Shown in pieces: positions 55,610 to 64,000 of a DNA stretch of 64,000 bases. Under the pieces are notes generated by a model. That model saw only the letters and a list, made by a program, of their open reading frames with translations. It was not told where the DNA came from and did no database searches. The DNA comes from Delphinapterus leucas (Eukaryota; Chordata; Mammalia; Artiodactyla; Monodontidae). The position numbers and the translations under genes are program-made. Positions within the stretch are counted from its first letter, which is position 1. Each line of letters begins with the position of its first letter. Location: NCBI RefSeq assembly GCF_002288925.2, contig NW_022098021.1, positions 5,141,138 through 5,205,137 on the forward strand. The letters are read 5' to 3'.

Positions 55610-56720
55610 CTAGGCATATGGCAGTGACCAGAAGAGACAAGGTCACTGCGTTCATACCAGTGGGGGAAAGAAGCCCCAGAGCACATAAATAAACAAGACA
55701 TAGGCCGCCAAAGGAAACGGGCGTGTTATAAAGAGTATGCAGCTGTGGTCACTTTCGGTAGAGCGGTCAGAGGGGCTCCTGCCAAGAAGGAACGTCCAGT
55801 GGAAACTTGAATAATGAGAAGGAGATGGAAGTGGCAAGAGCTGGAAGAGGGCATTCCATACAGAAGGCCCAGCATGTGCAAAGGCCCCAGGGCAGGGAGA
55901 GACTTTAGCAGTGCAAGGTAGAGGAAGAAGGCCAATCTAGGTGGAGGCAAGGGGCAAAGAGGGGCCCCAGCTGGGGCTGGAGAAGTAGGGAGAGGTCATA
56001 TCGTAAGGAGACTTAAGAGCAGGGTAAGAGGGTTAGATTTTTGTTTGTTTGTTTTGTTTTTGCGGTACGCGGGCCTCTCACTGCTGTGGCCTCTCCCGTT
56101 GCGGAGCACAGGCTCCCTCCGGACGCGCAGGCTCAGCGGCCATGGCTCACGGGCCCAGCCGCTCCGCGGCACGTGGGATCTTCCCGGACCGGGGCACAAA
56201 CCTGTGTCCCCTGCATCGGCAGGCAGACTCTCAACTCTCCCTCTCAACCCACCAGGGAAGCCCAAGGGTTAGATTTTATTCTAAAACTATTAGAATAATA
56301 ACTGTTCATTGGCTAATTCTTAACAGGGGAGTGAAATCGTCTGATTTATGTTTTTGAAGAGAACAGAATGTAGGGCAACTAGATTAGAAGCAGGGCGGCC
56401 AGTTGGGGGCAATGACAGTAGTCCAGGGCAGAGCTTGTGGCTGGGCTAGAGGGGTGGGAAGTGCAGTGACAGAATGCGCTCTGGGGGGAAGTCAGTACTT
56501 GCTGTTGGGTTGGCTGTGAGAATGGGAGCAGAATCCTGAGCGAGAAGTAGATTTTTTGGCCTGAGCAGCTGGATCAATTGTCCTGTCATCTCCTGAGATG
56601 GAGGAGACGGGGGAGATGCAGGTCGGGGTGGGGACGAATGGGGGATCTTTCAAGGGCTCCTTTTTGGCCATGTTATGTTGACGAAGCCCATCAGACATCC
56701 GATTGGAGATGCTGAACAGG
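55610..56720 (-). mobile_element. L2 LINE, long fragment split by a SINE
   Basis: Antisense L2 blocks in order: ACAAGGTCACTGCGTTCATA, CACATAAATAAACAAGACAT, GGGCATTCCATACAGAAGGC, ATGTGCAAAGGCCCCAGGG, GAGGGTTAGATTTTATTCTA and GTGAAATCGTCTGATTTATG. The CHR SINE at 56038-56263 lies inside it. Right boundary uncertain. Confidence 0.7.
56038..56263 (-). mobile_element. CHR-2-like SINE with small internal rearrangements
   Basis: Flanked by GGGTTAGATTTT. Unlike the other copies it has a 4-bp CTCC duplication (GGCTCCCTCCGGACGCG), and near its 5' end the ACTGCG segment is replaced by CTCCCTCTCAACC, so its inner B-box-to-head spacing differs. Confidence 0.93.
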
Positions 56721-56879
56721 CAGCTGGCACAGACATTCACAGTTCTGTCAACAGAAATGAAAGGAACTAGGACAAAAAGGGAGGGGAGACTGGGGGACGA
56801 GAGGAAGCTGGTAAGAGAAGGGACCTTGGTTGTTCACAAGGACAAACTTCCAACCTGTTGCAACTTCCAATTCCAATGC

Positions 56880-57400
56880 ATTCCTAGAAATCCCTCCAAA
56901 CACCTGCTGTGCGCCAGGCACTGAACAGGGTGCCGAAGAGTCAACAGGAAACAGGAGAGGCAGCGCCCTGCCCTCAGGCAGCTCACGCTCCAGGGAGAGC
57001 AGACAGGTGCTGAACACGTAAACGGGCGCGCGTGACAAGAACCCTCTGGGAAAGAGGAACAGGGGAGACACTGGGGTGCAGACTCATCCCAGGAGTCTAA
57101 GACCTGAATAATGAGGAGGGAGCACGACGGGCATGGCGCCTAAAGGGACAGAAGGGAGGCCAGTGGGAGGTGGACCAGCTGTGATCGCAGGCGTCCAGCA
57201 GGCCGGAGGACGCAGGGTCTCCTGGGCCACGGGAAGGGGCTGGAGTTCCTGCCTGCAGGACGGGAAGCTGTGGAGGGTTTAAGCAGGGGAGGGACACACC
57301 GGGATCAGGCATCGACAGGAGGCTCTGGCTGCGAAGTAGAGAGTGACTTGCAGGGGGAGAGTGGCAGGGGCACAGCAGACCCCAGAGGGAGGTGGTGGAA
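56880..57400 (-). mobile_element. L2 LINE fragment
   Basis: AACACCTGCTGTGCGCCAGG, CTGCCCTCAGGCAGCTCACG, a TGAATAATGAGGAGGGAGC block and TGTGGAGGGTTTAAGCAGGG follow the antisense L2 order from the 3' end inward. Confidence 0.7.
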
Positions 57401-57661
57401 GTTGGCCGCTGGCTCTGGGGGTGGTGACAGGCAATGGCTCAGACGTGTTTTGGCAGCTGAGCTGAGCAACTGACTGGCGATAGGGAATGTGAGCCATCAA
57501 TTTGAGAGTCGTCAGAAAGGCCAGTCTGCAGGTCCTGGACTGCATGAGGCAGAGAAGAGGACCCAGGACGGTGAGCTGACTGGCTTTGGTGCTCCAGTCT
57601 ATGGAGGGAGCGGGGCAGGGGCCAGGAGGTCGCAGAGGGGAGCGCATGCCTTGGGGGGGAT

Positions 57662-57830
57662 CCGCACCTCAGCACTGTCGGCGTTTTCTCTGGGGTCCGC
57701 CCTGCGTATCGTGGGTTGTTCAGCAGCACCCCTGACCTCTACCCACTCGATGCCACAGCACCTGTACCCCGGAGCTGTGATATCAAACTGCCTCCCTTGG
57801 GGGCAAAATCACCTCCTGCTAAGAATTCCT
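57662..57830 (-). mobile_element. MER20-like DNA transposon relic
   Basis: CCTCAGCACTGTCGGCGTTT, CTGCGTATCGTGGGTTGTTC, AGCAGCACCCCTGACCTCTA, CCCACTCGATGCCA and GGGGGCAAAATCACCTCCTG match a reverse MER20, third copy in the window. Confidence 0.8.
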
Positions 57831-58110
57831 TAGCTGGAGAGAAGGCACGGGCATCCAGAGGGGGCCACGCGCCTAAGGGTGGAGAGTGTGGACCCGGGGT
57901 CAGAGCACCTGGGGCTCCACATCCGCTCCGCCTCCTGCGGGCAATCAACTCCTGCTTATCTGTGAGATGGGGAGAGCGGGGCCACCTCGGAGCTGAGACG
58001 GACCACTGATGTGCTAACACAGCAATGCACTTAGCATCACTCCCAGCACACTGCTGACAGTTAGAAACTTATTTCACAGAAGTGCCGTGGTGGAGGATGA
58101 ACCGGCAGCG
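57831..58110. other. Short unassigned spacer
   Basis: Single-copy sequence before the CA-rich satellite; nothing recognised. Confidence 0.4.
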
Positions 58111-58740
58111 CGCACACACACAACACACACACATCACACACACATCACACACACATCACAGACATCACACACACACATATCAAGACACACACACAACACA
58201 CATCTCTCACACACACACACGATACATGCACACATCACACACACACATCACACACACATATCACAGACATCACACACACACCAAGACACACACANGACAC
58301 ACATCTCTCACACACATGACACACACATCACACACGACACACACACAACACACACCACACAACACATCGCGCACATACACATCACACACATCACACACAC
58401 ATCACACACACATCATACACATCACACACATATCACACACACACAAGACACATGACACACACATCACACACATATCACAGACATCAAACACATCACATAC
58501 CACATCACACACACATCATGCACCACACATCACACACATCACACACACACAAGACATGCACATGACACACACACGACACACCACATCACACACACATATC
58601 ACACAATCAAACGCACATCATATACCACACATCACACACACATGACACACCACACATCACACATGCACACACATCAAACACACATGCACACACATCTCAC
58701 ACACACCAAACACATGCACACACACATCCACACACATGCA
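58111..58740 (+). repeat. CA-rich satellite of ACACATC-type units
   Basis: About 630 bp made almost entirely of (CA)n runs broken by T every 8-14 nt (CACACATCACACACAC and relatives), with occasional GACATC and AAGACAC variants. Contains the window's only ambiguous base, N at 58295, probably an assembly uncertainty. Long open frames here encode only His/Thr repeats and are not genes. Confidence 0.95.
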
Positions 58741-59340
58741 CGCAGGCACTGGAGGGGTCCCTGGCCCAGGCTCAGTGCTCCAGGCCAGACCTGCAGGAGG
58801 AAGTCTCATCTCCACTGAGCCCTGGACAGGGTTAGGACTCAGCAGGGGGAGGGCTCTGGGTAGACAGGATGCAGGTGTCCCAGGATGAGGAAACAGTGGA
58901 GAATGTCCAGGAGCCAGGAGAAGAGGTTGGCACTTGCAGTAAGTGACAGGTGACTAAGCATGAGGCCAAGCCAAAGAATGCCCTCAGGTCGTGGGTGCAG
59001 TGGTCAGGGGCGGGAAAGTGTGGAGAAACATGGCCTGAGAGAGTAGCTGGATGTCAGGTGCAGGAGCTGGGCACCACTGAGCCGACGAGAAACCACATGG
59101 TGTCAGGCTGACCAAGACCTGAGAGCATGAAAGACTGTCCTGGCCCGGAAGCAGCTGGAGGGGCTGAGCCTCCGTGAGGACATTCACTCCTGGTGTCCCC
59201 TTACCTGGTGGGCTATCCCTCCCCATGTCCGTGGCTGGCCCTCCTCAACTTACCACCCCCCCTTCTTCTCACCTGGAATTTTCTCCTTACTTACACTCTC
59301 TTCAGTACCCTGGCTTTAAAAGCCACCACGTTCCATAGTG
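58741..59340. other. Unassigned intergenic sequence
   Basis: Single-copy sequence; no gene or repeat recognised. Confidence 0.4.
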
Positions 59341-59503
59341 AGTCATTTATTCATTCAACAAACTTCGGAGGCAAATTATTTGTCAGGCATGGTTCTCAGG
59401 GCTTGGGCTACCACAGTGAACAAGACGGACAAAATTCCTGCCCTCCTGGAGCTCCCTTTCTAGTGAGAGGAGACAGGCAATAAACAATAAACATAAAAAA
59501 TAA
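59341..59503 (-). mobile_element. L2 3' end, left part of a nested element
   Basis: CATTTATTCATTCAACAAAC, TTTGTCAGGCATGGTTCTCA, CAGTGAACAAGACGGACAAA and AGGCAATAAACAATAAACAT. The L2 continues at 60405 beyond the inserted L1. Confidence 0.8.
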
Positions 59504-59510
59504 CTTGTTT

Positions 59511-60403
59511 GAATGCTGGAGAGGGTGTGGAGAAGAGGGAACCCTCCTACACTGTTGGTGGGAGTGTAGATTGATACAACCACTATGGAGAACAGTATGG
59601 AGGTTCCTCAAGAAATTAAAAATAGAACTACCATATGATCCAGCAATCCCACTTCTGGGCACATATCTGGACAAAACTCTAATTCAAAAAGATACATGCG
59701 GGCTTCCCTGGTGGCACAGTTGTTGAGAGTCCGCCTGCCGATGCAGGGGACACGGGTTCGTGCCCCGGTCCGGGAAGATCCCACATGCCGCGGGGGCGGC
59801 TGGGCCCGTGAGCCATGGCTGCTGAGCCTGCACTTCCGGAGCCTGTGCTCCGCAATGGGAGAGGCCACAACAGTGAGAGGTCCGCGTACCGCAAAAAAAA
59901 AAAAAAAAAAGATGTGGTACATATATATATATACAATGGAATATTACTCAGCCATTAAAAAGAATGAAATAATGCCATTTGTAGCAACATGGATGGACTT
60001 AGAGATTATCATACTAAGTGAAGTAAGTCAGACAGAGAAAGACAGATATATGGTATCACTTATATGTGAAATCTAAGATATGACACAAATGAACTTATCT
60101 ATGAAACAGAAACAGACTCACAGATGTAGAGGACAGACTTGGGGTGGCAAAGGGGGAGGGGGGTGGGAGGTGTAGGCGAGGGATGGAGTGGGAATTTGGG
60201 GTTGGTAGATACAAACTATTATCTATAGAATGGATAAACAACAAGGTCCTACAGTACAGCACAGGGAGCTATATTCAATATGCTGTGATAAACCACGATG
60301 GAAAAGAATGTGAAAAAATGTACATATATGTATAACTGAATCACTTTGCTGTACAGCAGAAATTAACACAACACTGTAAATCAACTATAATTCAATAAAA
60401 AAA
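59511..60403 (+). mobile_element. 5'-truncated L1 inside an L2, itself carrying a SINE
   Basis: Begins in ORF2 (GAATGCTGGAGAGGGTGTGG), runs through the ORF2p C-terminal coding region (YYSAIKKNEIMPFVATWMDL) and ends in the 3' UTR (TTGCTGTACAGCAGAAATTA) and an A-rich tail. The same 3' UTR occurs at 16053-16840. A CHR SINE at 59700-59910 replaces about 86 bp that the other copy has (16282-16367). Dead element. Confidence 0.93.
59700..59910 (+). mobile_element. CHR-2-like SINE with loss of L1 target sequence
   Basis: Full-length copy with an 18-nt poly(A) tail. The L1 flanks do not show the usual target duplication: the left flank ends at AAAAAGATACATGC and the right resumes at GATGTGG, skipping about 86 bp of L1. 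Confidence 0.93.
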
Positions 60404-60404
60404 A

Positions 60405-60690
60405 TTAGTTGTTTGTTATATATTTACCATAGATGGTGATGGATGCGGTGGGGGAAATCATAGACTACAAAGCAGGGTGGTGCAGCTTTAAACAAGGAGG
60501 TCGGGGGAGCCCCCCTGAGCACCTGGGCTCTCAGCAGAGGCCTGAAGGGGAGGAGGGAGTGAGGCCTGTGGATCTCCGGGCAAAGGGAGAAACCAGTGCA
60601 GGGCCTGTGGTAGGAGCCTGCCCAGCACGGTGGGTGGAGCCAGGGAGTCACTGGCTGGAGAGGAGAATCCAAGGCCGGGGCTAGAGAGAG
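60405..60690 (-). mobile_element. L2, right part of the nested element
   Basis: After the L1, antisense L2 resumes: AGAGGCCTGAAGGGGAGGAG, GCCTGTGGATCTCCGGGCAA, AAACCAGTGCAGGGCCTGTG. This fits the L2 being the oldest layer. Confidence 0.65.
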
Positions 60691-61129
60691 GACTGAGGGC
60701 TCTCATGGCACCTCAGCCCTCCTCTGAGCCCCCAGGACCCCCAGGCAAGCTTCCCATCTCAAGAAGCAGCACCACCACTCGGGGGCCGGCTTCTCAAGCC
60801 AGGATGTGCCCAGCGGCCCTCATCTCAGTCCCCTCGTCCATCCCATCACCATGCCCGCCATGTCCACCTGCTCTAAACACACCCAATCGGTTCCTGTCCT
60901 CCCTCCTCTCTCCTCACAGTGGCTAGCCTCACTCTCCAGTCATCGGGACAGTCTCCTCACCCAGTTCCCAGTCTCCATCCCCCACTCGGGAGAAGATGCA
61001 CGCAACACAATGCAGACTGGGCCTCCCTCGAACCCTTCCCAGAACTTGGTGACCGCTGAACTCTGACCTCCCTCTGAGGTCCGCCTGGTCCACCCCCTGG
61101 CCAGGCCCATCCTCATCGCTCCCACGCTC
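60691..61129. other. Unassigned sequence
   Basis: C-rich single-copy sequence; may include diverged L2. No gene. Confidence 0.35.
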
Positions 61130-61415
61130 GCCTCGCTCACGCAGGCGGCTGCCAGGGTCTCCCCTCTCTTTCTCAGACCCAGACTGCTCCTTCCCACCTG
61201 AGGGCCCTACACATGCTGTTCCCTCTCCCTGTAACACCCTTCCCAGCTTTCCCCCTGGTCACTTTCTGCAAATCCTTCCATCTCAGCTAAAGTGTCAGCT
61301 CCCTCCAGGGGCACTGACAGCCCTGCCCACACGGCTTCCTCTCCGCTTGTTCTCTGTCATCGCTCACATTCTTTCTTGTCCTTCTAGCAAGGTTAGTTAG
61401 ATATCTGTTTATGTC
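61130..61415 (+). mobile_element. L2 LINE 3' region, + strand
   Basis: CTACACATGCTGTTCCCTCT, TGTAACACCCTTCCCAGC, CCATCTCAGCTAAAGTGTCA and TCATCGCTCACATTCTTTC follow the sense L2 consensus. Confidence 0.7.
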
Positions 61416-62477
61416 CGACCCTCCCACTCAACCGCAGCTCGGAGAAGCAGCAGTTCTGCCTTCGTACACACGCACCCACAGTGCTGGGAGAGTGCCTGCA
61501 GCAAGCACGAGTGCCGTGAACTCATCGTGAATGAATCGGGAAGCAGGTGCAGTGGTCCAGCTGCAAAACGTGGCGGTCTGAGCCGCGGAGATGGGAAGAA
61601 GTAGGTGGACTTCAAGATCTGTTTTGGAGGAAGAACCACAGGGCCTGGCGTTGGCTTGGACGCGCCCCCGGAACCACTCTCAACTCGTCAGCACGACAGC
61701 AGGACCCGGCCTACCTGGGCACTCCCACACGGTCCAGCTTCTCCACCTGCCTGTCTCCTTCCTGCCCCCAGGCACACCAAACTGGTCCCTCCCCCAGGGA
61801 AGAGAGAAAGGGGCAGGCAACTCGGATGCTGGCCACTTGGAGCTCATCTAGTCTCCCTCCCAGCCTCCCAGGCTCCGGCCACCTTCCAGCTGGGGAAGTG
61901 GAAACCCACAGAGGTGACCCGTCCCATCCAGGGTGTGAAAGAGCAGGGTTGGAACCTCATTTCTTCACTGCAATCCCTGCACCGTGCTGCCTCTTTTTAT
62001 TTATTTATTTTTTGGCTTAAAACGATTTATTCTAACATTTACATGGGCAAGTTGGGTGCGTCCTCTGCTGGTTTCACCTGGGCTTGCTCACGTGGCTTCA
62101 TTCCACATTGCCTCTTCTTAAAGACAGCTTTGTCCACAGCCCCCAAATACCACCCCACTGCAGGTCAGCCTGTGGAGCTAGAGCCAGAGACGACCCCCTT
62201 GCCACAGCAGGGTGCCCACTCCCCTGGGGGGAGAGTACCAAGCAGTGACGGAGCGGGGAGCCTGGGGTTGGTCCAGCGCTCAGCGGTGCGGGCCACACGT
62301 GAGGGGCAGGAAAACCCTGAGAGGACAAGCGGGTGACATTGAGGGATGGGCAGCCAGCTGGGCAGAGAGTGGTGGTCATGGCTCCACCCCGTCCGTGACA
62401 TCAGAGGGGTCATCTCTCCAGAACAGGAATCTGGCCACGGAAGCCTAGAGTCGGGACTGGGCAGCAGGAGGTTGGGT
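61416..62477. other. Unassigned intergenic sequence
   Basis: No gene recognised. The 243-codon frame at 61605-62336 (+) has no domain and no splice context. A short (ATTT)n run lies at 61994-62010. Confidence 0.4.
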
Positions 62478-62600
62478 TCATTCACTCATTCATTCACGCA
62501 TTCATTCATTCAGGAAACATTTGATCGGAGCTTTCTATAGGGCAGGTGTTCTCCAAGATGCTGAATCATCAAATATGAATAAGATGCTGGAGGGAGTCGT
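62478..62600 (-). mobile_element. L2 3' end with ATTC repeat
   Basis: (ATTC)n-type start (TTCATTCACTCATTCATTC), then GGAAACATTTGATCGGAGC and GGGCAGGTGTTCTCCAAGAT, the antisense L2 3' end. Confidence 0.6.
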
Positions 62601-63404
62601 TGGAAGACGCCCAGCCTGGAGCAGACGCACCAACAGACATTATGCAGCAAAGCGTTTCACACCTGGACCACAACCCCTGCCCCGGCCCCGGTACTTTGTA
62701 ACCCCAAGGAGGCCGGACAAAGGCAACCTGGGGCAAACTTCAAGCTGGAAGGGGAGACAGGAGAAAAGAAGGGGAGCTGCTTACGGGGGACAGATATTTA
62801 AATTCCCAGGGCTGCTTTCCTCACAAAATCTAGAAGGGGTTCGCACACTTCTGCTGTTCATTCACCCAACAAATACTTATCGAGCGAATAACACACGCCA
62901 GAAACAGCGATGAGCACGGAAAGGATAGTTCTCAGTTTACAAAAAGGCAGAAGCAGCCCCGCACCCTGGCCTCCGAGTCCGGCGAGTCACCAATACCTCC
63001 TGGGGCCTCCACTGTGAAGAGAGTCTTCACTGAAAGGCCATGGAGAATTTAAATAACACAAAGGAAGCCTAATTGCTGCTATCAAGGAGTGTACAATCCA
63101 AGGAACTGAAGGAACTTCAGAAAAGGAGGGAGGTGTGTGAGGTCCTGGGGGAGGCCGCTGTTTGGGGGTGATTTCCCTTGCAGGAAGCTTCATCAGGAAA
63201 GTTAAGTTGCTTTGCTTATGTTGGTCAAGCCTCTCCTGGTTCCAAGTGGCAGAAGGCCAGTACAGACCGACTTGAGCACCAAGGAGAAGGTAACGCCTTC
63301 AGGCACAGCTGCACCCAGGTGCTCAGGTGATGATGTCAGACTCCTGTCTCTCTTAGCTTGTTTTTCTCTGAGTTCGCTTCATTCTTGGGCCCTGAGGATG
63401 CAGT
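62601..63404. other. Unassigned sequence with possible repeat traces
   Basis: 62858-62940 (TTCACCCAACAAATACTTAT onward) may be another L2 3' end; 63200-63380 may be a diverged copy of the unnamed repeat at 50560. No gene. Confidence 0.35.
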
Positions 63405-63490
63405 AAACAGGGGCCCTGTTCTAAATCCTGGGGATACGGTGAACAAGACAAAATCCCCTGCCCTTGTGGAGCTTACGGTAGAGCAAGCTG
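63405..63490 (-). mobile_element. L2 3' end fragment
   Basis: CCTGGGGATACGGTGAACAA, GACAAAATCCCCTGCCCTTG and TGGAGCTTACGGTAGAGC match the antisense L2 3' end. Confidence 0.7.
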
Positions 63491-64000
63491 TTTATACTCA
63501 GTAGCAAAGGAAGACCACCAGGCTTTCTGGGCTTACAGCTTACCAGTTTAGCAATTACCTCCAGCAAAAATCCTAGGGTGCAAACTATTGGTTCAGCTTT
63601 GTCATATGTCCCCCAGCTGATCAACGTGGCGGGACAGGCAGAGTTCTCCTTGGTGAGTCCTAGGTCACACACCCAGCCCAGGATCCGGCAGACTGAGGGT
63701 GGGGCAGAGGCGGGCCCTCCACTGGAAATGGATGTGATATTATCAGATATTACTCAAAGAAGGAAAAACGGGTGCCAAACAGCAGATGTCATTGATCAGA
63801 AGCAGGCACCGCTGTATGGTCAACACGAAGTAAAGGAGAAGATACGAGAAGCCCTGGGAAGCTGTGAGGAGGACACTTGGTGAGGTAAGGTGTGGGGGAG
63901 AAGGCCAAGGGACTTTAGTCCATGGTTTTCTGAGGGAAGCTAGTGCCTTTAGGCCACCATGTATCAGAGCTTGAGTAGAAACTTCTGGAATTGCAGCAAA
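63491..64000. other. Unassigned sequence at the right edge
   Basis: Single-copy sequence; nothing recognised. PDX1, expected further right by synteny with other mammals, has not been reached. Confidence 0.4.

Noticed and set aside
58082..58645. 187-codon His/Thr-rich frame
   Set aside because: Pure translation of the CA-rich satellite.
58111..58740. CRISPR-like repeat array
   Set aside because: Units are irregular CA-rich microsatellite with no unique spacers, in a mammalian genome.
61605..62336. 243-codon + strand frame
   Set aside because: No domain; it passes through an (ATTT)n run and shows no sign of a transcript unit.
44111..64000. PDX1 or CDX2, the other ParaHox genes
   Set aside because: No second homeobox (no WFQNRR motif in any frame) is present. 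Synteny places them beyond the right edge.

Overview
This is a stretch of mammalian nuclear DNA, almost certainly from a cetacean and probably a toothed whale. The evidence is 17 copies of the tRNA-derived CHR SINE family that marks Cetacea, scattered with L1, L2, MIR, MER5/MER20 and MaLR (MLT1) relics. Family names come from memory of consensus sequences; no search was run. Apart from repeat-derived fragments, I find one protein-coding gene.

The gene is GSX1 (genomic screened homeobox 1), on the + strand at 42023-43282. It has two coding exons joined by a 468-bp GT-AG intron and encodes 263 residues. An N-terminal SNAG-like motif, an 8-residue alanine tract and a complete Antp-type homeodomain (residues 147-206) identify it as GSX1 rather than GSX2. 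A TATA-like box at 41784, a GC-rich 5' leader without upstream ATGs, a long 3' UTR, an AU-rich tract and an AATAAA signal at 44085 complete the gene. In mammals GSX1 is the first gene of the ParaHox cluster (GSX1-PDX1-CDX2); PDX1 and CDX2 would lie beyond the right edge and POLR1D beyond the left edge, and none of them is seen here.

Layout. 1-3.5 kb: repeat-poor unique sequence. 3.5-32.3 kb: repeat-rich DNA with 14 CHR SINEs, L1 and MaLR pieces, interrupted by AT-rich, TAAT-rich islands near 14.0-14.6, 26.0-26.5, 29.4-29.7 and 31.9-32.1 kb that look like developmental enhancers. 32.3-55.2 kb: a 22.9-kb interval with no CHR SINE and no L1, roughly centred on GSX1, holding several CpG-rich blocks and candidate conserved elements and only ancient repeats (MIR, L2, MER20, MLT1). 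55.2-64 kb: repeat-rich again, with a 630-bp CA-rich satellite at 58.1-58.7 kb and a nested L2/L1/SINE structure at 59.3-60.7 kb.

No undescribed multi-gene system is present. The observations most worth checking are the SINE/L1-free domain around GSX1, an apparent Thr-to-Ala change at homeodomain position 11, a near-perfect 22-bp hairpin at 12321-12371, palindromic and clustered homeodomain sites in candidate enhancers, a SINE carrying an internal 93-bp duplication, and a SINE inserted in an L1 together with a loss of about 86 bp.
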